Below, piece by piece: positions 18,742 to 28,690 of a stretch of 64,000 nt of DNA. Each line of letters starts with the position of its first letter. Position 1 is the stretch's first letter. Location: the NCBI RefSeq assembly GCF_000712075.1, contig NZ_JONW01000007.1:434001-498000 (forward strand), read 5' to 3'. A model generated the notes under the pieces. The model was not told where the DNA came from and did not search any database. It worked only from the letters and a program-made list of their open reading frames with translations. The position numbers were made by a program, and so were the translations under genes. This DNA is from Caulobacter sp. UNC358MFTsu5.1. GTDB taxonomy: Bacteria; Pseudomonadota; Alphaproteobacteria; Caulobacterales; Caulobacteraceae.

Positions 18742-19113
18742 ATGACCTGGAAGCCCCCAATACGTCCCGTGGCCATCCTGCTGGCCTCGCTGAGCTTGCT
18801 GGCCTGCTCCAGCCCCGGTTCCGGCCCCGCGCAACCGACCCCGCCGACCAACGCCCGCACGCCGGTGGCCGAGGGCGGGATGTGCGGCGGCTTCGCGGGC
18901 TTCCAGTGCGCCGAAGGGCTGAGCTGCCAGATGCAGGCGGGGCAGTGCAAGACGGTGGCCGACGCCTCGGGCGTCTGCCGCAAGCCGCCGCAGATGTGCA
19001 CGATGATCTACGCCCCTGTTTGCGGCTGCGACGGCAAGACCTACGCCAGCGCCTGCAACGCCGCCGCCAAGGGCGTCAGCGTCGCGTCCCAGGGCGAATG
19101 CAAGGCGGCCTAG
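18742..19113 (+). CDS. Kazal-type inhibitor-like lipoprotein
   Basis: A 123-aa predicted lipoprotein. The signal peptide (MTWKPPIRPVAILLASLSLLAC) ends in a lipobox LLAC; Cys22 would be lipidated. A Pro/Thr linker follows. Residues about 45-70 hold a small Cys-containing segment (CGGFAGFQCAEGLSCQMQAGQC), and the C-terminus is a Kazal-like domain with PVCGCDGKTYASACNAAAKG, the hallmark of serine-protease inhibitors. It is divergent from parE and convergent with the gene at 19121, 7 bp away. It may protect the envelope from proteases; inhibition is inferred only from the fold. Confidence 0.85.
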   Translation: MTWKPPIRPVAILLASLSLLACSSPGSGPAQPTPPTNARTPVAEGGMCGGFAGFQCAEGLSCQMQAGQCKTVADASGVCRKPPQMCTMIYAPVCGCDGKTYASACNAAAKGVSVASQGECKAA

Positions 19114-19120
19114 GGCGCGT

Positions 19121-19855
19121 TCAAGGCAGACGACTGAGACCTGGCTTGTAGGACCAGGTCTCGACCTCGACGCGCCTGACCAGGGCGGCGGCGCGGGACG
19201 CGTCCGGCGTGGGGCCATGGGCGGCCGCGATCAGGCCGGCCAGGTCGGCGGGACGGCCCGCCAGGTCGGCCCAGCTCCGTCGGGGGACCAGCACCAGATA
19301 GCTCCCGACCTCGCCGCCGCCGGCCAGGCGGTACCAGGTCCATCCCAGGCGTCCCTTGCCCGCCCGCGCCGAGGCCAGCAGGGCGGCCTCGAAGGCGGCG
19401 ACGTCGCCGGGCGCGACGCTCAGGTCGTAGGCGTCGAGTTCGGGCGTGGGGCGGCGGTCCTCCAGGCTGCGGACCGTGCTGGGCTCGGGCCACAGGGTGT
19501 AGGCCGAATAGGCGCGGGCCTTGGCGTAGGGCAGGACGCGGGCGGCCATGTCGGCGCCGTCGCCGGCCGGGTCGGGCCGCGTGTCCATGGCGGCGTACGG
19601 GATCCCGAACGTGCCGTCCACGAAAAGGCCGGTGCGGGGGCCGCTGGTTACGGACCAGCCGAACCAGGGCAGGGCGTCGTGGTGGGCGGCGTGCCAATCC
19701 AGGTGGGCGGCGTAGCCCGCCTCGAAGGCGGCCTGCTGTCCGCGGTCGATGTCGTAGGTGAACAGGAAGGCGGCCTGCTCGGTCTGGGCGCGGGCTGGGC
19801 CGCCCGCGAGTCCGGCGGCCAGGGCGATCACCGTCAGGGTCTGTTTCCAGGTCAT
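19121..19855 (-). CDS. exported protein, possible tandem dimeric alpha/beta-barrel
   Basis: A 244-aa protein with a clear signal peptide (MTWKQTLTVIALAAGLAGGPARA-Q). The mature part contains two similar-looking halves: FLFTYDIDRGQQAAFEAGYAAHLDWHA and DLSVAPGDVAAFEAALLASARA, each followed by a strand with aromatic residues. This suggests two ferredoxin-like units as in ABM or NIPSNAP-type proteins, but I do not recognise a named family. A strong AGGAGG precedes ATG 19855. It is divergent from the LysR regulator at 19949 and shares a 93-bp control region, making it a likely regulatory target. Confidence 0.65.
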   Translation of the reverse strand: MTWKQTLTVIALAAGLAGGPARAQTEQAAFLFTYDIDRGQQAAFEAGYAAHLDWHAAHHDALPWFGWSVTSGPRTGLFVDGTFGIPYAAMDTRPDPAGDGADMAARVLPYAKARAYSAYTLWPEPSTVRSLEDRRPTPELDAYDLSVAPGDVAAFEAALLASARAGKGRLGWTWYRLAGGGEVGSYLVLVPRRSWADLAGRPADLAGLIAAAHGPTPDASRAAALVRRVEVETWSYKPGLSRLP

Positions 19856-19926
19856 CGTCGCCTCCTAGGGTGGAGCCCCAGCCCTAGCCGCGAAAGATGA
19901 TCGGCGATATTTCGAACGGATCGGGC

Positions 19927-19946
19927 TTTCGTTCTGGAAAACGAAA
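19927..19946. promoter_or_regulatory. candidate LysR operator
   Basis: TTTCGTT (19927-19933) and AACGAAA (19940-19946) form a perfect 7-bp inverted repeat with a 6-bp spacer. It contains the T-N11-A pattern of LysR sites and ends 2 bp before the regulator start codon, within the 93-bp divergent region. Binding here would fit autorepression plus control of the gene at 19121. Confidence 0.55.
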
Positions 19947-19948
19947 CG

Positions 19949-20839
19949 ATGCGACATGTCGATCTGCGCCGGGCGGCGGTGTTCCACGCGGTGGCGGCGG
20001 CCGGCGGGATCGCGGCCGCCAGTCCGCGCCTGGGCAAGTCGCCGCCGGCCATCCACCACGACCTCAAGGCCTTCGAGCGCGAGATGGGCCGGCCTCTGTT
20101 CGAGCGCGTGGGGCGGCATCTGCGCCTGACCGCCGCCGGCCAGGCGCTGTTCGAGAGCGTTGGCCGCGCCCTCGACGAGGTGGAGCGCACCCGCGAGCGG
20201 CTGAGCCGGGCCGACCCGGCGCTGCGCCCCCTGCGCCTGGCCGTGGTCTCGGCCTTCGGACGCTATCGCCTGGCGCCGCGCCTCTATGCGGGCCTGCCGG
20301 CGGACCGGCCGATCGAGCTGACGTTCGGCTCGCACGAGGCGGTGCTATCGGCGGTGACGACCGGCGCCGTCGACCTGGGCGTCACCTACCGGCCGGTGAC
20401 CGCCGCGCCGGTGCAGTCGGCGCCGATCGCCCGCGAGGAGCTGGTGCTGGCCGCGCCTGTGGGGATGGAGGTCCCCGAGGACCTGGCGGGGCTCTCGCGC
20501 ACGATCTTCGCCACCTATGACGAGTACGAGTTCGTCTTCGGCCACTGGTTCGAGACGGTGTTCGGCGCCCAGCCCGACGGCCTGCGGCGGCTGGACCATG
20601 CCGGCGAGATCGAGGAGGCGATGGAGAGCTGCGCGGCCGGTCGAGGGGCGATCGTCGCGCCGCTGGACCTGGTCCGCTCGGCCTGCTGGCGCGATCGCGT
20701 GCGGATCGTCCGGCCGGCAGAACGGCCGCCGTGCTTCAACGCCCTGCACCTGCTGGGTCTTGGCGCGGCGCTGGGATCGGCGGATGCTGACACGATCCGG
20801 CCCATGCTCGCCGACAATGGCGAGGGGGAGGAACCATGA
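19949..20839 (+). CDS. LysR-family transcriptional regulator
   Basis: A 296-aa regulator. Residues 5-65 form the winged helix-turn-helix (FHAVAAAGGIAAASPRLGKSPPAIHHDLKAFEREMGRPLFER), and the rest is a periplasmic-binding-like effector domain (LRLAVVSAFGRYRLAPRL, then DLGVTYRPVT). The ligand is unknown. Its stop codon overlaps the start of the next gene in ATGA, so regulator and monooxygenase-like protein are probably translationally coupled. The divergent exported protein at 19121 is the other likely target. Confidence 0.92.
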   Translation: MRHVDLRRAAVFHAVAAAGGIAAASPRLGKSPPAIHHDLKAFEREMGRPLFERVGRHLRLTAAGQALFESVGRALDEVERTRERLSRADPALRPLRLAVVSAFGRYRLAPRLYAGLPADRPIELTFGSHEAVLSAVTTGAVDLGVTYRPVTAAPVQSAPIAREELVLAAPVGMEVPEDLAGLSRTIFATYDEYEFVFGHWFETVFGAQPDGLRRLDHAGEIEEAMESCAAGRGAIVAPLDLVRSACWRDRVRIVRPAERPPCFNALHLLGLGAALGSADADTIRPMLADNGEGEEP

Positions 20840-21243
20840 TGACCGCACTCGACGACATCGGACGACGCGACCTGCTGGCCGGCGGCCTGGCCCTGGCGAT
20901 GTTCGCCGGTCCTTCGCTCACCCAAGCCCAGGAGAACAAGGCGATGTACGGACTGATCGGCCAGATGAAGGCCGCGCCCGGCAAGCGGGACGAACTGGTC
21001 GCGATCCTGGCGGAGGACACCCAAGGCATGCCCGGCTGCCTCAGCTACATCGTGGCCAAGGACACCACGGACGCCGACGCCCTGTGGATCACCGAGGTCT
21101 GGACCGACAAGGACAGCCACGCCGCCTCGCTGAAGCTGCCCTCGGTCCAGGCCGCAATCGCCAAGGCCCGCCCGATCATCGCCGGCTTCGGCCACCGGTT
21201 CGAGACCGCGCCGGTCGGCGGCGTGGGACTGGGCGGCGTCTGA
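20836..21243 (+). CDS. exported ABM-domain monooxygenase-like protein
   Basis: A 135-aa protein with an antibiotic-biosynthesis-monooxygenase (ABM) ferredoxin-like domain: MYGLIGQMKAAPGKRDELVAILAEDTQGMPGCLSYIVAKD and ALWITEVWTDKDSHAASLKLPSVQAAIAKARPII. Related cytosolic enzymes such as YgiN oxidise quinols. Here a signal-like N-terminus precedes the domain (GRRDLLAGGLALAMFAGPSLTQAQ, with a twin-arginine-like start), implying export. It overlaps the LysR gene by 4 nt. Substrate unknown. Confidence 0.8.
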   Translation: MMTALDDIGRRDLLAGGLALAMFAGPSLTQAQENKAMYGLIGQMKAAPGKRDELVAILAEDTQGMPGCLSYIVAKDTTDADALWITEVWTDKDSHAASLKLPSVQAAIAKARPIIAGFGHRFETAPVGGVGLGGV

Positions 21244-21264
21244 GCCGACGCCGCCCGCCCGCGA

Positions 21265-21858
21265 TCACTTCTTCTTGCCGTCCGGCGTGTAGCTGTTCTC
21301 GTAGTCGTTCTGCTTGCTGTGCAGGGTCTGCAGGAAGGCCTGGTCGATCGAGCCGAAGGCCGGCACGGCCTTGGGATCGAGCGCCGTGATCAGCACCGAC
21401 TCGCCCTTCTCGGACTTGTAGGTGAGCGAGGTGGCGGCGGTTTTGTCGGTGTCGCCGTCCTCCTTGATGATGAACATCACGCCCGTTCCATAGGGCACGG
21501 TGTAGGCCGACTTGGCCGCCACATTGGCCTTGAAGCCGAGCGGCAGGACATAGGGCGCGGCGTGCAGCATCGGCCCGCTGGCCGACGCGACGGTGGAGCC
21601 GTCCTTCAGCGCGACCTTGTTGAGGTCGAAGGTGAACGGCGCGGCGTTTTCGCCCTGGTTGACCACGCCGCGCAGCATGTAGACGTGCCACATGCCGTTG
21701 GCGTCGCCGCCGCTGACGTTCTCCAGGTTCCAGCTCTGCGCGTTGCCCAGGTGCTGGTAGGTGATCTGGACGATCTTTCCCTTATTTTCGCAGGCGCTGA
21801 GCGACAGGCAAGCGACAGCGATCGCCGCCAAGGCGGCGCGACGGGCGATTGTTATCAT
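21265..21858 (-). CDS. putative lipoprotein of unknown function
   Basis: A 197-aa protein with a lipoprotein signal peptide (MITIARRAALAAIAVACLSLSAC; lipobox LSAC). The mature part is polar with beta-rich character (VVNQGENAAPFTFDLNKVALKDGS, YTVPYGTGVMFIIKEDG) and a Lys-rich end (DGKKK). I do not recognise a family. It faces the monooxygenase-like gene convergently with 21 bp between them, and is upstream of, and separately transcribed from, the glutamine synthetase unit's terminator region. Confidence 0.65.
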   Translation of the reverse strand: MITIARRAALAAIAVACLSLSACENKGKIVQITYQHLGNAQSWNLENVSGGDANGMWHVYMLRGVVNQGENAAPFTFDLNKVALKDGSTVASASGPMLHAAPYVLPLGFKANVAAKSAYTVPYGTGVMFIIKEDGDTDKTAATSLTYKSEKGESVLITALDPKAVPAFGSIDQAFLQTLHSKQNDYENSYTPDGKKK

Positions 21859-21959
21859 GTCGGATGGTCCTCGGGATCTTACTCAGACGAGCACTATCCA
21901 AAGGTGTAATCTATAGTAGAGCTTGATGCAAGCGGCCACCTCCGCGTGTGGCCTTGGGC

Positions 21960-21994
21960 CAAAGAAAAAGGCCCGCGGATCGCTCCGCGGGCCT
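21960..21994 (-). terminator. intrinsic terminator of glnB-glnA
   Basis: AGGCCCGCGGA (21969-21979) and TCCGCGGGCCT (21984-21994) form a perfect 11-bp stem with a 4-nt loop. On the reverse strand TTTTTCTTT follows. It lies 25 bp after the glnA stop codon, a textbook rho-independent terminator. Confidence 0.92.
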
Positions 21995-22019
21995 CTTCCC
22001 TGGTCCTAAGCCCTGAGGC

Positions 22020-23429
22020 CTAGCACTTGTAGTACATGTCGAATTCGACCGGGTGCGGGTGCAGCGTCAGGCGCATCACCTCTTCCATCTTCAGCTCGAT
22101 GTAGCTGTCGATGAAGTCGTCGTCCATGACGCCGCCGGCCTTCAGGAAGGCGCGGTCCTTGTCCAGGTTCTCCAGGGCTTCGCGCAGCGAGCCGCAGACT
22201 TCCGGGATCTTCTTCTGCTCGCGGGGCGGCAGGTCGTACAGGTTCTTGTCGGCGGCGGCGCCCGGATCGATCTTGTTGTTGATGCCGTCCAGGCCGGCCA
22301 TCAGCAGGGCGACGAAGGTCAGGTACGGGTTGCCCATCGGGTCGGGGAAGCGAGCCTCGATGCGCTTGGCCTTCGGGCTGTCGACGTGCGGGATGCGGAT
22401 CGAGGCCGAGCGGTTGCGCGAGCTGTAGGCCAGCTTCACCGGGGCTTCGTAGCCAGGCACCAGGCGCTTGTACGAGTTCGTCGTGGAGTTCGAGAACGCG
22501 TTGATCGCCTTGGCGTGCTTGATGATGCCGCCGATGTACCACAGGCACATGTCCGACAGGCCGGCGTACTTGTCGCCGGCGAACAGCGGCTTGCCGTCCT
22601 GCCAGATCGACTGGTGCACGTGCATGCCCGAGCCGTTGTCGCCGAACATCGGCTTGGCCATGAAGGTGGCGGTCTTGCCGTAGGCGTGGGCCACGTTGTG
22701 GATCACGTACTTATACAGCTGCATCCGGTCGGCCATGGTGACCATGGTGTCGAACTTCAGGCCGAGCTCGTGCTGGGCGGGCGCCACTTCGTGGTGGTGC
22801 TTTTCCGGCTTCATGCCCAGCTCGCCCATGACGGCCAGCATTTCGCCGCGCAGGTCTTGAGCCGAGTCGATCGGGTTGACCGGGAAGTAGCCGCCCTTCG
22901 GACCCGGGCGGTGGCCCATGTTGCCTTCCGGATATTCCTTGGCCGAGTTGCCCGGCAGTTCGACGCTGTCGAACGAGTAGCCGGTGTTGTTCGACGCGGT
23001 GTTCCAGCGGACGTCGTCGAAGATGAAGAACTCGGCTTCCGGACCGAAGAACACGGTGTCGCCGATGCCCGACGACTTGACGTAGGCCAGGGCGTTCTTG
23101 GCGATCGAGCGCGGGTCGCGGTTGTAGGGGGTGCCCGTGTCAGGGTTCACCACGTCGCAGAACAGCGCCAGGGTGGTCTGCTGGTAGAACGGGTCGATGA
23201 TCGCGCTGGTCAGGTCGGGACGCAGCTTCATGTCCGACTCGTTGATGGCCTTCCAGCCGGCGATCGACGAGCCGTCGAACATGGTGCCGTCGTTGAGGAA
23301 GTCGTCATCGACCAGATCGATGTCGAAGGTCACGTGCTGCAGCTTGCCGCGCACGTCGGTGAAACGGACGTCGACGTACTTGACGTCCTTTTCCTTGATC
23401 AGGTCCAGGATTTGCTTGGCGGTGCTCAT
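22020..23429 (-). CDS. glnA: glutamine synthetase, type I
   Basis: Makes glutamine from glutamate, ammonia and ATP; a cytosolic dodecamer. The 469-aa length and sequence fit the GSI-beta form. Visible features are [17 protein letters not shown], the metal-site stretch [25 protein letters not shown], and [13 protein letters not shown] with Tyr398 as the conserved adenylylation site of GlnE. It follows glnB after 39 nt, so both share one transcript, and activity should be set by PII, uridylylation and adenylylation. Confidence 0.98.
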   Translation of the reverse strand: MSTAKQILDLIKEKDVKYVDVRFTDVRGKLQHVTFDIDLVDDDFLNDGTMFDGSSIAGWKAINESDMKLRPDLTSAIIDPFYQQTTLALFCDVVNPDTGTPYNRDPRSIAKNALAYVKSSGIGDTVFFGPEAEFFIFDDVRWNTASNNTGYSFDSVELPGNSAKEYPEGNMGHRPGPKGGYFPVNPIDSAQDLRGEMLAVMGELGMKPEKHHHEVAPAQHELGLKFDTMVTMADRMQLYKYVIHNVAHAYGKTATFMAKPMFGDNGSGMHVHQSIWQDGKPLFAGDKYAGLSDMCLWYIGGIIKHAKAINAFSNSTTNSYKRLVPGYEAPVKLAYSSRNRSASIRIPHVDSPKAKRIEARFPDPMGNPYLTFVALLMAGLDGINNKIDPGAAADKNLYDLPPREQKKIPEVCGSLREALENLDKDRAFLKAGGVMDDDFIDSYIELKMEEVMRLTLHPHPVEFDMYYKC

Positions 23430-23468
23430 CGTTATCCCCTTTGAGCGTTAAGCGGTTTCGGTCCGGGC

Positions 23469-24311
<843 letters not shown>

Positions 24312-24881
24312 ATGAACCGCATTCGGATGATCCGCCACGGCCGTCCCGCCTCGACCTGGGGCGACAGCGATCCGGACCCGGGACTGGACCCCGCGGGCGC
24401 CGAGCAGGCGAGGGCGGTGGCCGGGCGCCTGCTGGCCTTGCCCGAGGGGGAGCGCCCGTCCCGGGTGGTCAGCTCGCCGCTGCGGCGTTGCCGCGAAACG
24501 GCCCAGCCGCTGGCCGACGCCCTGGGCGTGCCGGTCGAGATCGATCCCCGGGTCGGCGAGATCCCGACGCCGGCGGCCCTGGACGCCGAAGCGCGGCCCG
24601 GTTGGCTGCGCCAGGCCTTCCAGGGTCGATGGCGCGATATCCAGGGCGATCTGGACTATGTCGCCTGGACCCGGCAGGTGGCCGAGGGCGTGGCCTCGCA
24701 TCCCGGCGCGGCGGTGTTCAGCCATTTCGTGGCCCTGAACGCGGCGGTGTCGGCGGCGACGGGCGACGAGGCGGTGGCGGCGTTCCGGCCCGACCACGTG
24801 TCGGTCACGGTGTTCGATGTGGTCGACGGCGCGTTGATCCTGGTCGAAAAGGGCCAAGAGGCCTCCACCCAGGTGCTGTAG
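24312..24881 (+). CDS. histidine phosphatase family protein
   Basis: A 189-aa member of the phosphoglycerate-mutase/SixA-like histidine phosphatase superfamily. The catalytic RHG motif is at the N-terminus (MNRIRMIRHGRPAST; His9), RVVSSPLRRCRETAQPLADALG is the conserved second motif, and FSHFVALNAAV supplies the second catalytic His. The second motif and size fit a small-molecule or protein phosphatase rather than a glycolytic mutase. The substrate is unknown. The next gene follows after 20 nt, so they may be co-transcribed. Confidence 0.85.
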   Translation: MNRIRMIRHGRPASTWGDSDPDPGLDPAGAEQARAVAGRLLALPEGERPSRVVSSPLRRCRETAQPLADALGVPVEIDPRVGEIPTPAALDAEARPGWLRQAFQGRWRDIQGDLDYVAWTRQVAEGVASHPGAAVFSHFVALNAAVSAATGDEAVAAFRPDHVSVTVFDVVDGALILVEKGQEASTQVL

Positions 24882-24901
24882 AGTTGGAGAGAGGAGCCGC
24901 C

Positions 24902-26359
24902 GTGCCGCGCGAGATCATGACCGTCGCCGAGATGACCGCGGCGGACCGCGCGGCCGCCGAGGCCGGAACTCCGACCGCCGTGCTGATGGAGCGCGCCGGC
25001 CGCGCCGTGGCCGAGGTCGTCCGCGAACGCTACGCCCGCTGTGCCACGGTGGTGTGGTGCGGACCGGGCGACAACGGCGGCGACGGCTATGTGATCGCCC
25101 GGCATCTGAAGCGTCGAGGCTGGCCGGTGCGGGTCGAGGCGCTGGCGCCGCCGGCCAGTCCCGCCGCCCAGTGGGCCGCCGCCCGCTGGAAGGGCGAGGT
25201 CGGTCCGCTGGTTTCGGAGCCCGGCTCGTCGGCGCTCTATATCGATTGCCTGTTCGGGGCGGGCCTGTCGCGACCGCTCGAGGGTGAGGCCGACCGCCTG
25301 GCGCGGGTCATGCCGGGCGCGGCGCGGATCGTCGCCGTCGATGTTCCCAGCGGGATCCTGGGCGACACCGGGCTTCCCCTGGGCGAGCGGGCCGTGAAGG
25401 CCGAGCTGACCGTCACCTTCCACCGGCGCAAGCCCGCGCACGTCCTGGCGCAGGGGCGGGCCGCGTGCGGCGAGGTGGTGGTGGCCGATATCGGCCTGGA
25501 GGAGATCGGCGAGGGGCGTCTGCTCGAGAACGAGCCCGGCCTCTGGGCCGAGCGCTTCCCGTGGCCGGCGGTCGACGCCCACAAGCACGCGCGCGGACGG
25601 ATGATGGCGGTCAGCGGCGAGGCCTGGAACACCGGCGCGGCCCGGCTGGCGGCGCGCGGGGCCCTGCGGATCGGGGCCGGGGTGGTGACCGTGCTGTCGC
25701 CGCCCAACGCCCTGGCCGTCAACGCCGCCCACCTGGAAGCGATCATGCTGGCCCCGTTCGAGAGCGAATACGACCTGCAGACCCGCGCGGCGAATGCGGA
25801 CGCCGTGGTGATCGGACCCGCGGCCGGGGTGGGGGAGGCGACCATGCGGCACGTCTTCGCCCTGGCCCGCAACGGCGCGGCCCTGGTCGTCGACGCCGAC
25901 GCCCTGACCAGCTTCGCCGAGGACCCCGCCGCCCTGTTCTCGGCCCTGGACCGCGACGACGTGCTGACCCCGCATCCCGGCGAGTTCGAGCGGGTCTTTC
26001 CCGGGCTGCTGGCGGCCTCGCCCGAGCGCATCGCGGCGGCGCGGGAGGCCGCGCGGCGGGCCGGGGCGGTGGTCCTGCTGAAGGGACCGGACACGGTGGT
26101 CGCCGCGCCCGACGGCCGGGCGGCGGTCGGCCTGAACGGCGCGCCCTGGCTGGCGACGGCCGGCGCGGGCGACGTGCTGGCCGGGTTCATCGCCGGCCTG
26201 ATCGCCCAGGGCATGGAGAGTTTCGAGGCGGCGTGCGCGGCAGCCTGGATCCACGCCGAAGCGGGCGCGGCGTATGGGCCGGGCCTGATCGCCGAGGACC
26301 TGCCGGACCTGTCGACCGCCGTGTTGCGCAGGCTGTGGAAGGCGCGAGCGCGCGCTTAG
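24902..26359 (+). CDS. nnr: bifunctional NAD(P)HX epimerase/dehydratase
   Basis: Repairs hydrated NAD(P)H. The 485-aa protein fuses the epimerase (residues about 1-210; MTVAEMTAADRAAAEAG, then CGPGDNGGDGYVIARHL) to the ADP-dependent dehydratase (about 220-480; HKHARGRMMAVSGE, VLTPHPGEFERVFPG, LLKGPDTVVAAPDG, and the nucleotide-binding TAGAGDVLAGFIAGL). The GTG at 24902 sits 7 nt after GAGAGGAG and gives VPREIMTVAEMT; the frame is open much further upstream only because stops are rare at this GC content. The stop overlaps the convergent small gene by 4 nt. Confidence 0.95.
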   Translation: MPREIMTVAEMTAADRAAAEAGTPTAVLMERAGRAVAEVVRERYARCATVVWCGPGDNGGDGYVIARHLKRRGWPVRVEALAPPASPAAQWAAARWKGEVGPLVSEPGSSALYIDCLFGAGLSRPLEGEADRLARVMPGAARIVAVDVPSGILGDTGLPLGERAVKAELTVTFHRRKPAHVLAQGRAACGEVVVADIGLEEIGEGRLLENEPGLWAERFPWPAVDAHKHARGRMMAVSGEAWNTGAARLAARGALRIGAGVVTVLSPPNALAVNAAHLEAIMLAPFESEYDLQTRAANADAVVIGPAAGVGEATMRHVFALARNGAALVVDADALTSFAEDPAALFSALDRDDVLTPHPGEFERVFPGLLAASPERIAAAREAARRAGAVVLLKGPDTVVAAPDGRAAVGLNGAPWLATAGAGDVLAGFIAGLIAQGMESFEAACAAAWIHAEAGAAYGPGLIAEDLPDLSTAVLRRLWKARARA

Positions 26360-26532
26360 TGGTCGCGCCGGACCAGGACGACCTGGGTGCGGACGCCCTC
26401 GTCGAACAGGGTGTGGCTGATGGCCAGCGCCGTCTGGAAGGTGCGCTCCTCGACGGTGTCGATGAAGAGCACGCGCGAACCGTGCTTCACGGTCCAGCCT
26501 TTTTCATCTTGGACGACTTCGATGGTTTCCAT
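26356..26532 (-). CDS. 58-residue DUF2188-like protein
   Basis: Small cytoplasmic protein (METIEVVQDEKGWTVKHGSRV ... TQVVLVRRDH). The pattern GWTVKHG, then an alpha helix (ERTFQTALAISHTLFDEG), then VVLVRRD resembles small DUF2188-type alpha/beta proteins. Its stop codon (TAA on the reverse strand) overlaps the nnr stop in TTAG. The 177-aa open frame above it is ignored because the upstream part is Arg/Pro-rich. Function unknown. Confidence 0.7.
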   Translation of the reverse strand: METIEVVQDEKGWTVKHGSRVLFIDTVEERTFQTALAISHTLFDEGVRTQVVLVRRDH

Positions 26533-26861
26533 GACGCGCTCACCCGGGGACGGACTGAGACGCAAACCCATCCGGGGCGAGATCGTTCCGCGCCGACTCT
26601 CTTGGTTTTCAGGGGGAAACACCGGCCCGGGCGTCAGTCGGGGGGGCATGGCCCGGGCCGGCGTAAATCCGGGGCGTTCTTGAACAGCCGCGGACATCTG
26701 CATAACCGGCCGGCCTCTTCTTTGTTCCCGGTGTTCCGAAGAAATTTTCGCGCTTCGCGGATGCGCCGCCGGAAGGTCGCTGAAGGGGCGAGTCGGCGGT
26801 CGCGATCGCCTGGCGACTTGCCAAGCCGGCCGGGCATGTCTAACCCGCTGCGGCGCATCGT
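26533..26861. other. gap upstream of tRNA-Leu
   Basis: 329 bp with no convincing gene. It holds the promoter of the small reverse-strand gene and that of tRNA-Leu. I see no clear repeat or RNA gene in it. Confidence 0.5.
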
Positions 26862-26946
26862 GCGGATGTGGCGAAACTGGTAGACGCACCAGATTTAGGT
26901 TCTGGCGCTGAGAGGCGTGGAGGTTCGAGTCCTCTCATCCGCACCA
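26862..26946 (+). tRNA. tRNA-Leu (UAG)
   Basis: Cloverleaf with a 7-bp acceptor stem (GCGGATG with CATCCGC), anticodon stem CCAGA/TCTGG around loop TTTAGGT giving anticodon UAG, the long variable arm of a leucine tRNA, T-arm GGTTCGAGTCC, and an encoded CCA end. Confidence 0.97.
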
Positions 26947-27059
26947 CGCCGTCGGGCCTCGCGCCCGGCGGACGCGCCGCTTTATCGGGTCAATGGCCCG
27001 TGAGAGTGCACCAATGCCCTTGGATGGTCGCGAAACGCGTGACATAAGGGCGCTCTTTC

Positions 27060-27093
27060 GCCGCCCCGGTGACGTGGGCGGCTTTGATGTTTT
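27060..27093 (+). terminator. candidate terminator after tRNA-Leu
   Basis: GCCGCCC (27060-27066) pairs with GGGCGGC (27076-27082) around a 9-nt loop, then TTTGATGTTTTG. A second hairpin lies just after the tRNA at 26949-26971 (CCGTCGGGC/GCCCGGCGG). Either could end tRNA-Leu transcription before tig. Confidence 0.45.
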
Positions 27094-27146
27094 GACCCCT
27101 GGGGCGGACGACGGGCGCGGGCGCCCGAAGAGCCGAGAAGCTAAGA

Positions 27147-28511
27147 ATGTCGATGCAGATCGTTGAAAAGTCGGGCGAAGGCCTCAGCCGCGTTTATGGC
27201 GTGACGGTGCCCGCGAGTGAACTCGCCACGCGTCTCGAGGCCCGTATCGCCGAAGTCGCGCCCCAGATGAACGTCAAGGGCTTCCGTCCCGGCAAGGTGC
27301 CGACCGCCCACGTTCGCCGCCTGTACGGCAAGGCCCTGATGGGCGAAGTCATCGAGGCGACGCTGAACGAAGGGACCCAGAAGGTCCTGGAAGACAACAA
27401 GCTGCGCCCCGCCGGCCAGCCGGACCTGAAGCCGTCGTCCGACATGGACAAGGTGCTCGCCGGCGGCGAGGACCTGGCCTTCGAACTGGCCGTCGAGGTG
27501 ATGCCGGAATTCGAACCGATCGACCCCGCCTCGATCGAGCTGACCAAGCCGGTCTACAAGGTCTCGGACGCCGAAGTCGGCGAGGCCCTGGCCGATCTGG
27601 CCAAGCAGGCCCGCACCTACGCGCCGCGCACGGGCAAGTCCCTGAAGGCCAAGGACGGCGACCAGCTGCTGATCGACTTCGTCGGCACCATCGACGGCGT
27701 GGCCTTCGACGGCGGCACCGCCAACGACGCCGAGCTGACGCTGGGTTCGGGCCAGTTCATCCCGGGCTTCGAAGACCAGCTGGTCGGCGCCAAGCCGGAT
27801 GACGTCGTCACCGTGAAGGTGACCTTCCCGGCCGACTACCAAGCCGCCAATCTGGCCGGCAAGGACGCCGAGTTCGCCACCACCGTCAAGGAAGTGCGCG
27901 CCCCGGTCGACGCCGAGCCGGACGACGAGCTGGCCAAGCGCCTGGGCCTGTCGGACCTGCAGGCCCTGAAGGACCTGCTCAAGTCGAACCTGGAAGGCCG
28001 CTACGCCAACAGCTCGCGCTTCAAGCTGAAGCGCGCCCTGCTGGACATCCTGGACAGCAAGCACGACTTCGCCCTGCCGCCGCGCATGGTCGACGCCGAG
28101 TTCGCCGGCATCTGGCAACAGGTCCAGGCCGACAAGTCGCAAGGCGGCCTGCCGCCCGAGGACGAAGGCAAGACCGAGGACCAGTTGAAGGACGAGTACA
28201 AGAAGATCGCCGAGCGCCGCGTGCGCCTGGGTCTGGTGCTCGCCGAGATCGGCCGCAAGAACGACGTGGCCGTCACCGAGCAGGAACTGGCCGACGCCAT
28301 GATGCGCGAAGCCCGCCAGTACGGCCCGCAGGCCCAGCAGGTGTTCGACATGTATCGCCAGCGCGCCGACCTGCAGGCCGCCCTGCGCGCCCCGATCTAT
28401 GAAGACAAGGTCGTCGACCTGATCTTCGGCAAGGCCAAGATCGAGGAAAAGGAAGTCTCCAAGGAAGAGCTCCTGGAAGAAGACGATCTGCCGGAAGGCT
28501 ACGGCGGCTAA
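27147..28511 (+). CDS. tig: trigger factor
   Basis: Ribosome-associated chaperone and prolyl isomerase that meets nascent chains at the exit tunnel. The 454-aa protein has the N-terminal ribosome-binding domain (with FRPGKVP around residues 46-52), an FKBP-type isomerase domain (about 165-250; [32 protein letters not shown]) and a helical C-terminal chaperone domain. GAGAAG precedes the ATG. It begins the tig-clpP-clpX-lon proteostasis block, with its own terminator. Confidence 0.98.
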   Translation: MSMQIVEKSGEGLSRVYGVTVPASELATRLEARIAEVAPQMNVKGFRPGKVPTAHVRRLYGKALMGEVIEATLNEGTQKVLEDNKLRPAGQPDLKPSSDMDKVLAGGEDLAFELAVEVMPEFEPIDPASIELTKPVYKVSDAEVGEALADLAKQARTYAPRTGKSLKAKDGDQLLIDFVGTIDGVAFDGGTANDAELTLGSGQFIPGFEDQLVGAKPDDVVTVKVTFPADYQAANLAGKDAEFATTVKEVRAPVDAEPDDELAKRLGLSDLQALKDLLKSNLEGRYANSSRFKLKRALLDILDSKHDFALPPRMVDAEFAGIWQQVQADKSQGGLPPEDEGKTEDQLKDEYKKIAERRVRLGLVLAEIGRKNDVAVTEQELADAMMREARQYGPQAQQVFDMYRQRADLQAALRAPIYEDKVVDLIFGKAKIEEKEVSKEELLEEDDLPEGYGG

Positions 28512-28534
28512 GACCTCCGTCACCCGACGCGAAG

Positions 28535-28566
28535 AGGGCGCGGTCCGCGAGGGCCGCGCCCTTTTT
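28535..28566 (+). terminator. intrinsic terminator of tig
   Basis: AGGGCGCGG (28535-28543) pairs with CCGCGCCCT (28554-28562) followed by a T-run, 24 bp after the tig stop codon. Confidence 0.9.
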
Positions 28567-28690
28567 CGTGGCGGAAGCTTCGCCCCGGCTCCTTGCAACC
28601 TGTTAAGGGCCACGCGATATGCGTTGACGACGGCGCGCGGGGCCGATTCGTGCTCGCGCCGCCCAGACACGATTAAAAAGGGCGATCCCT

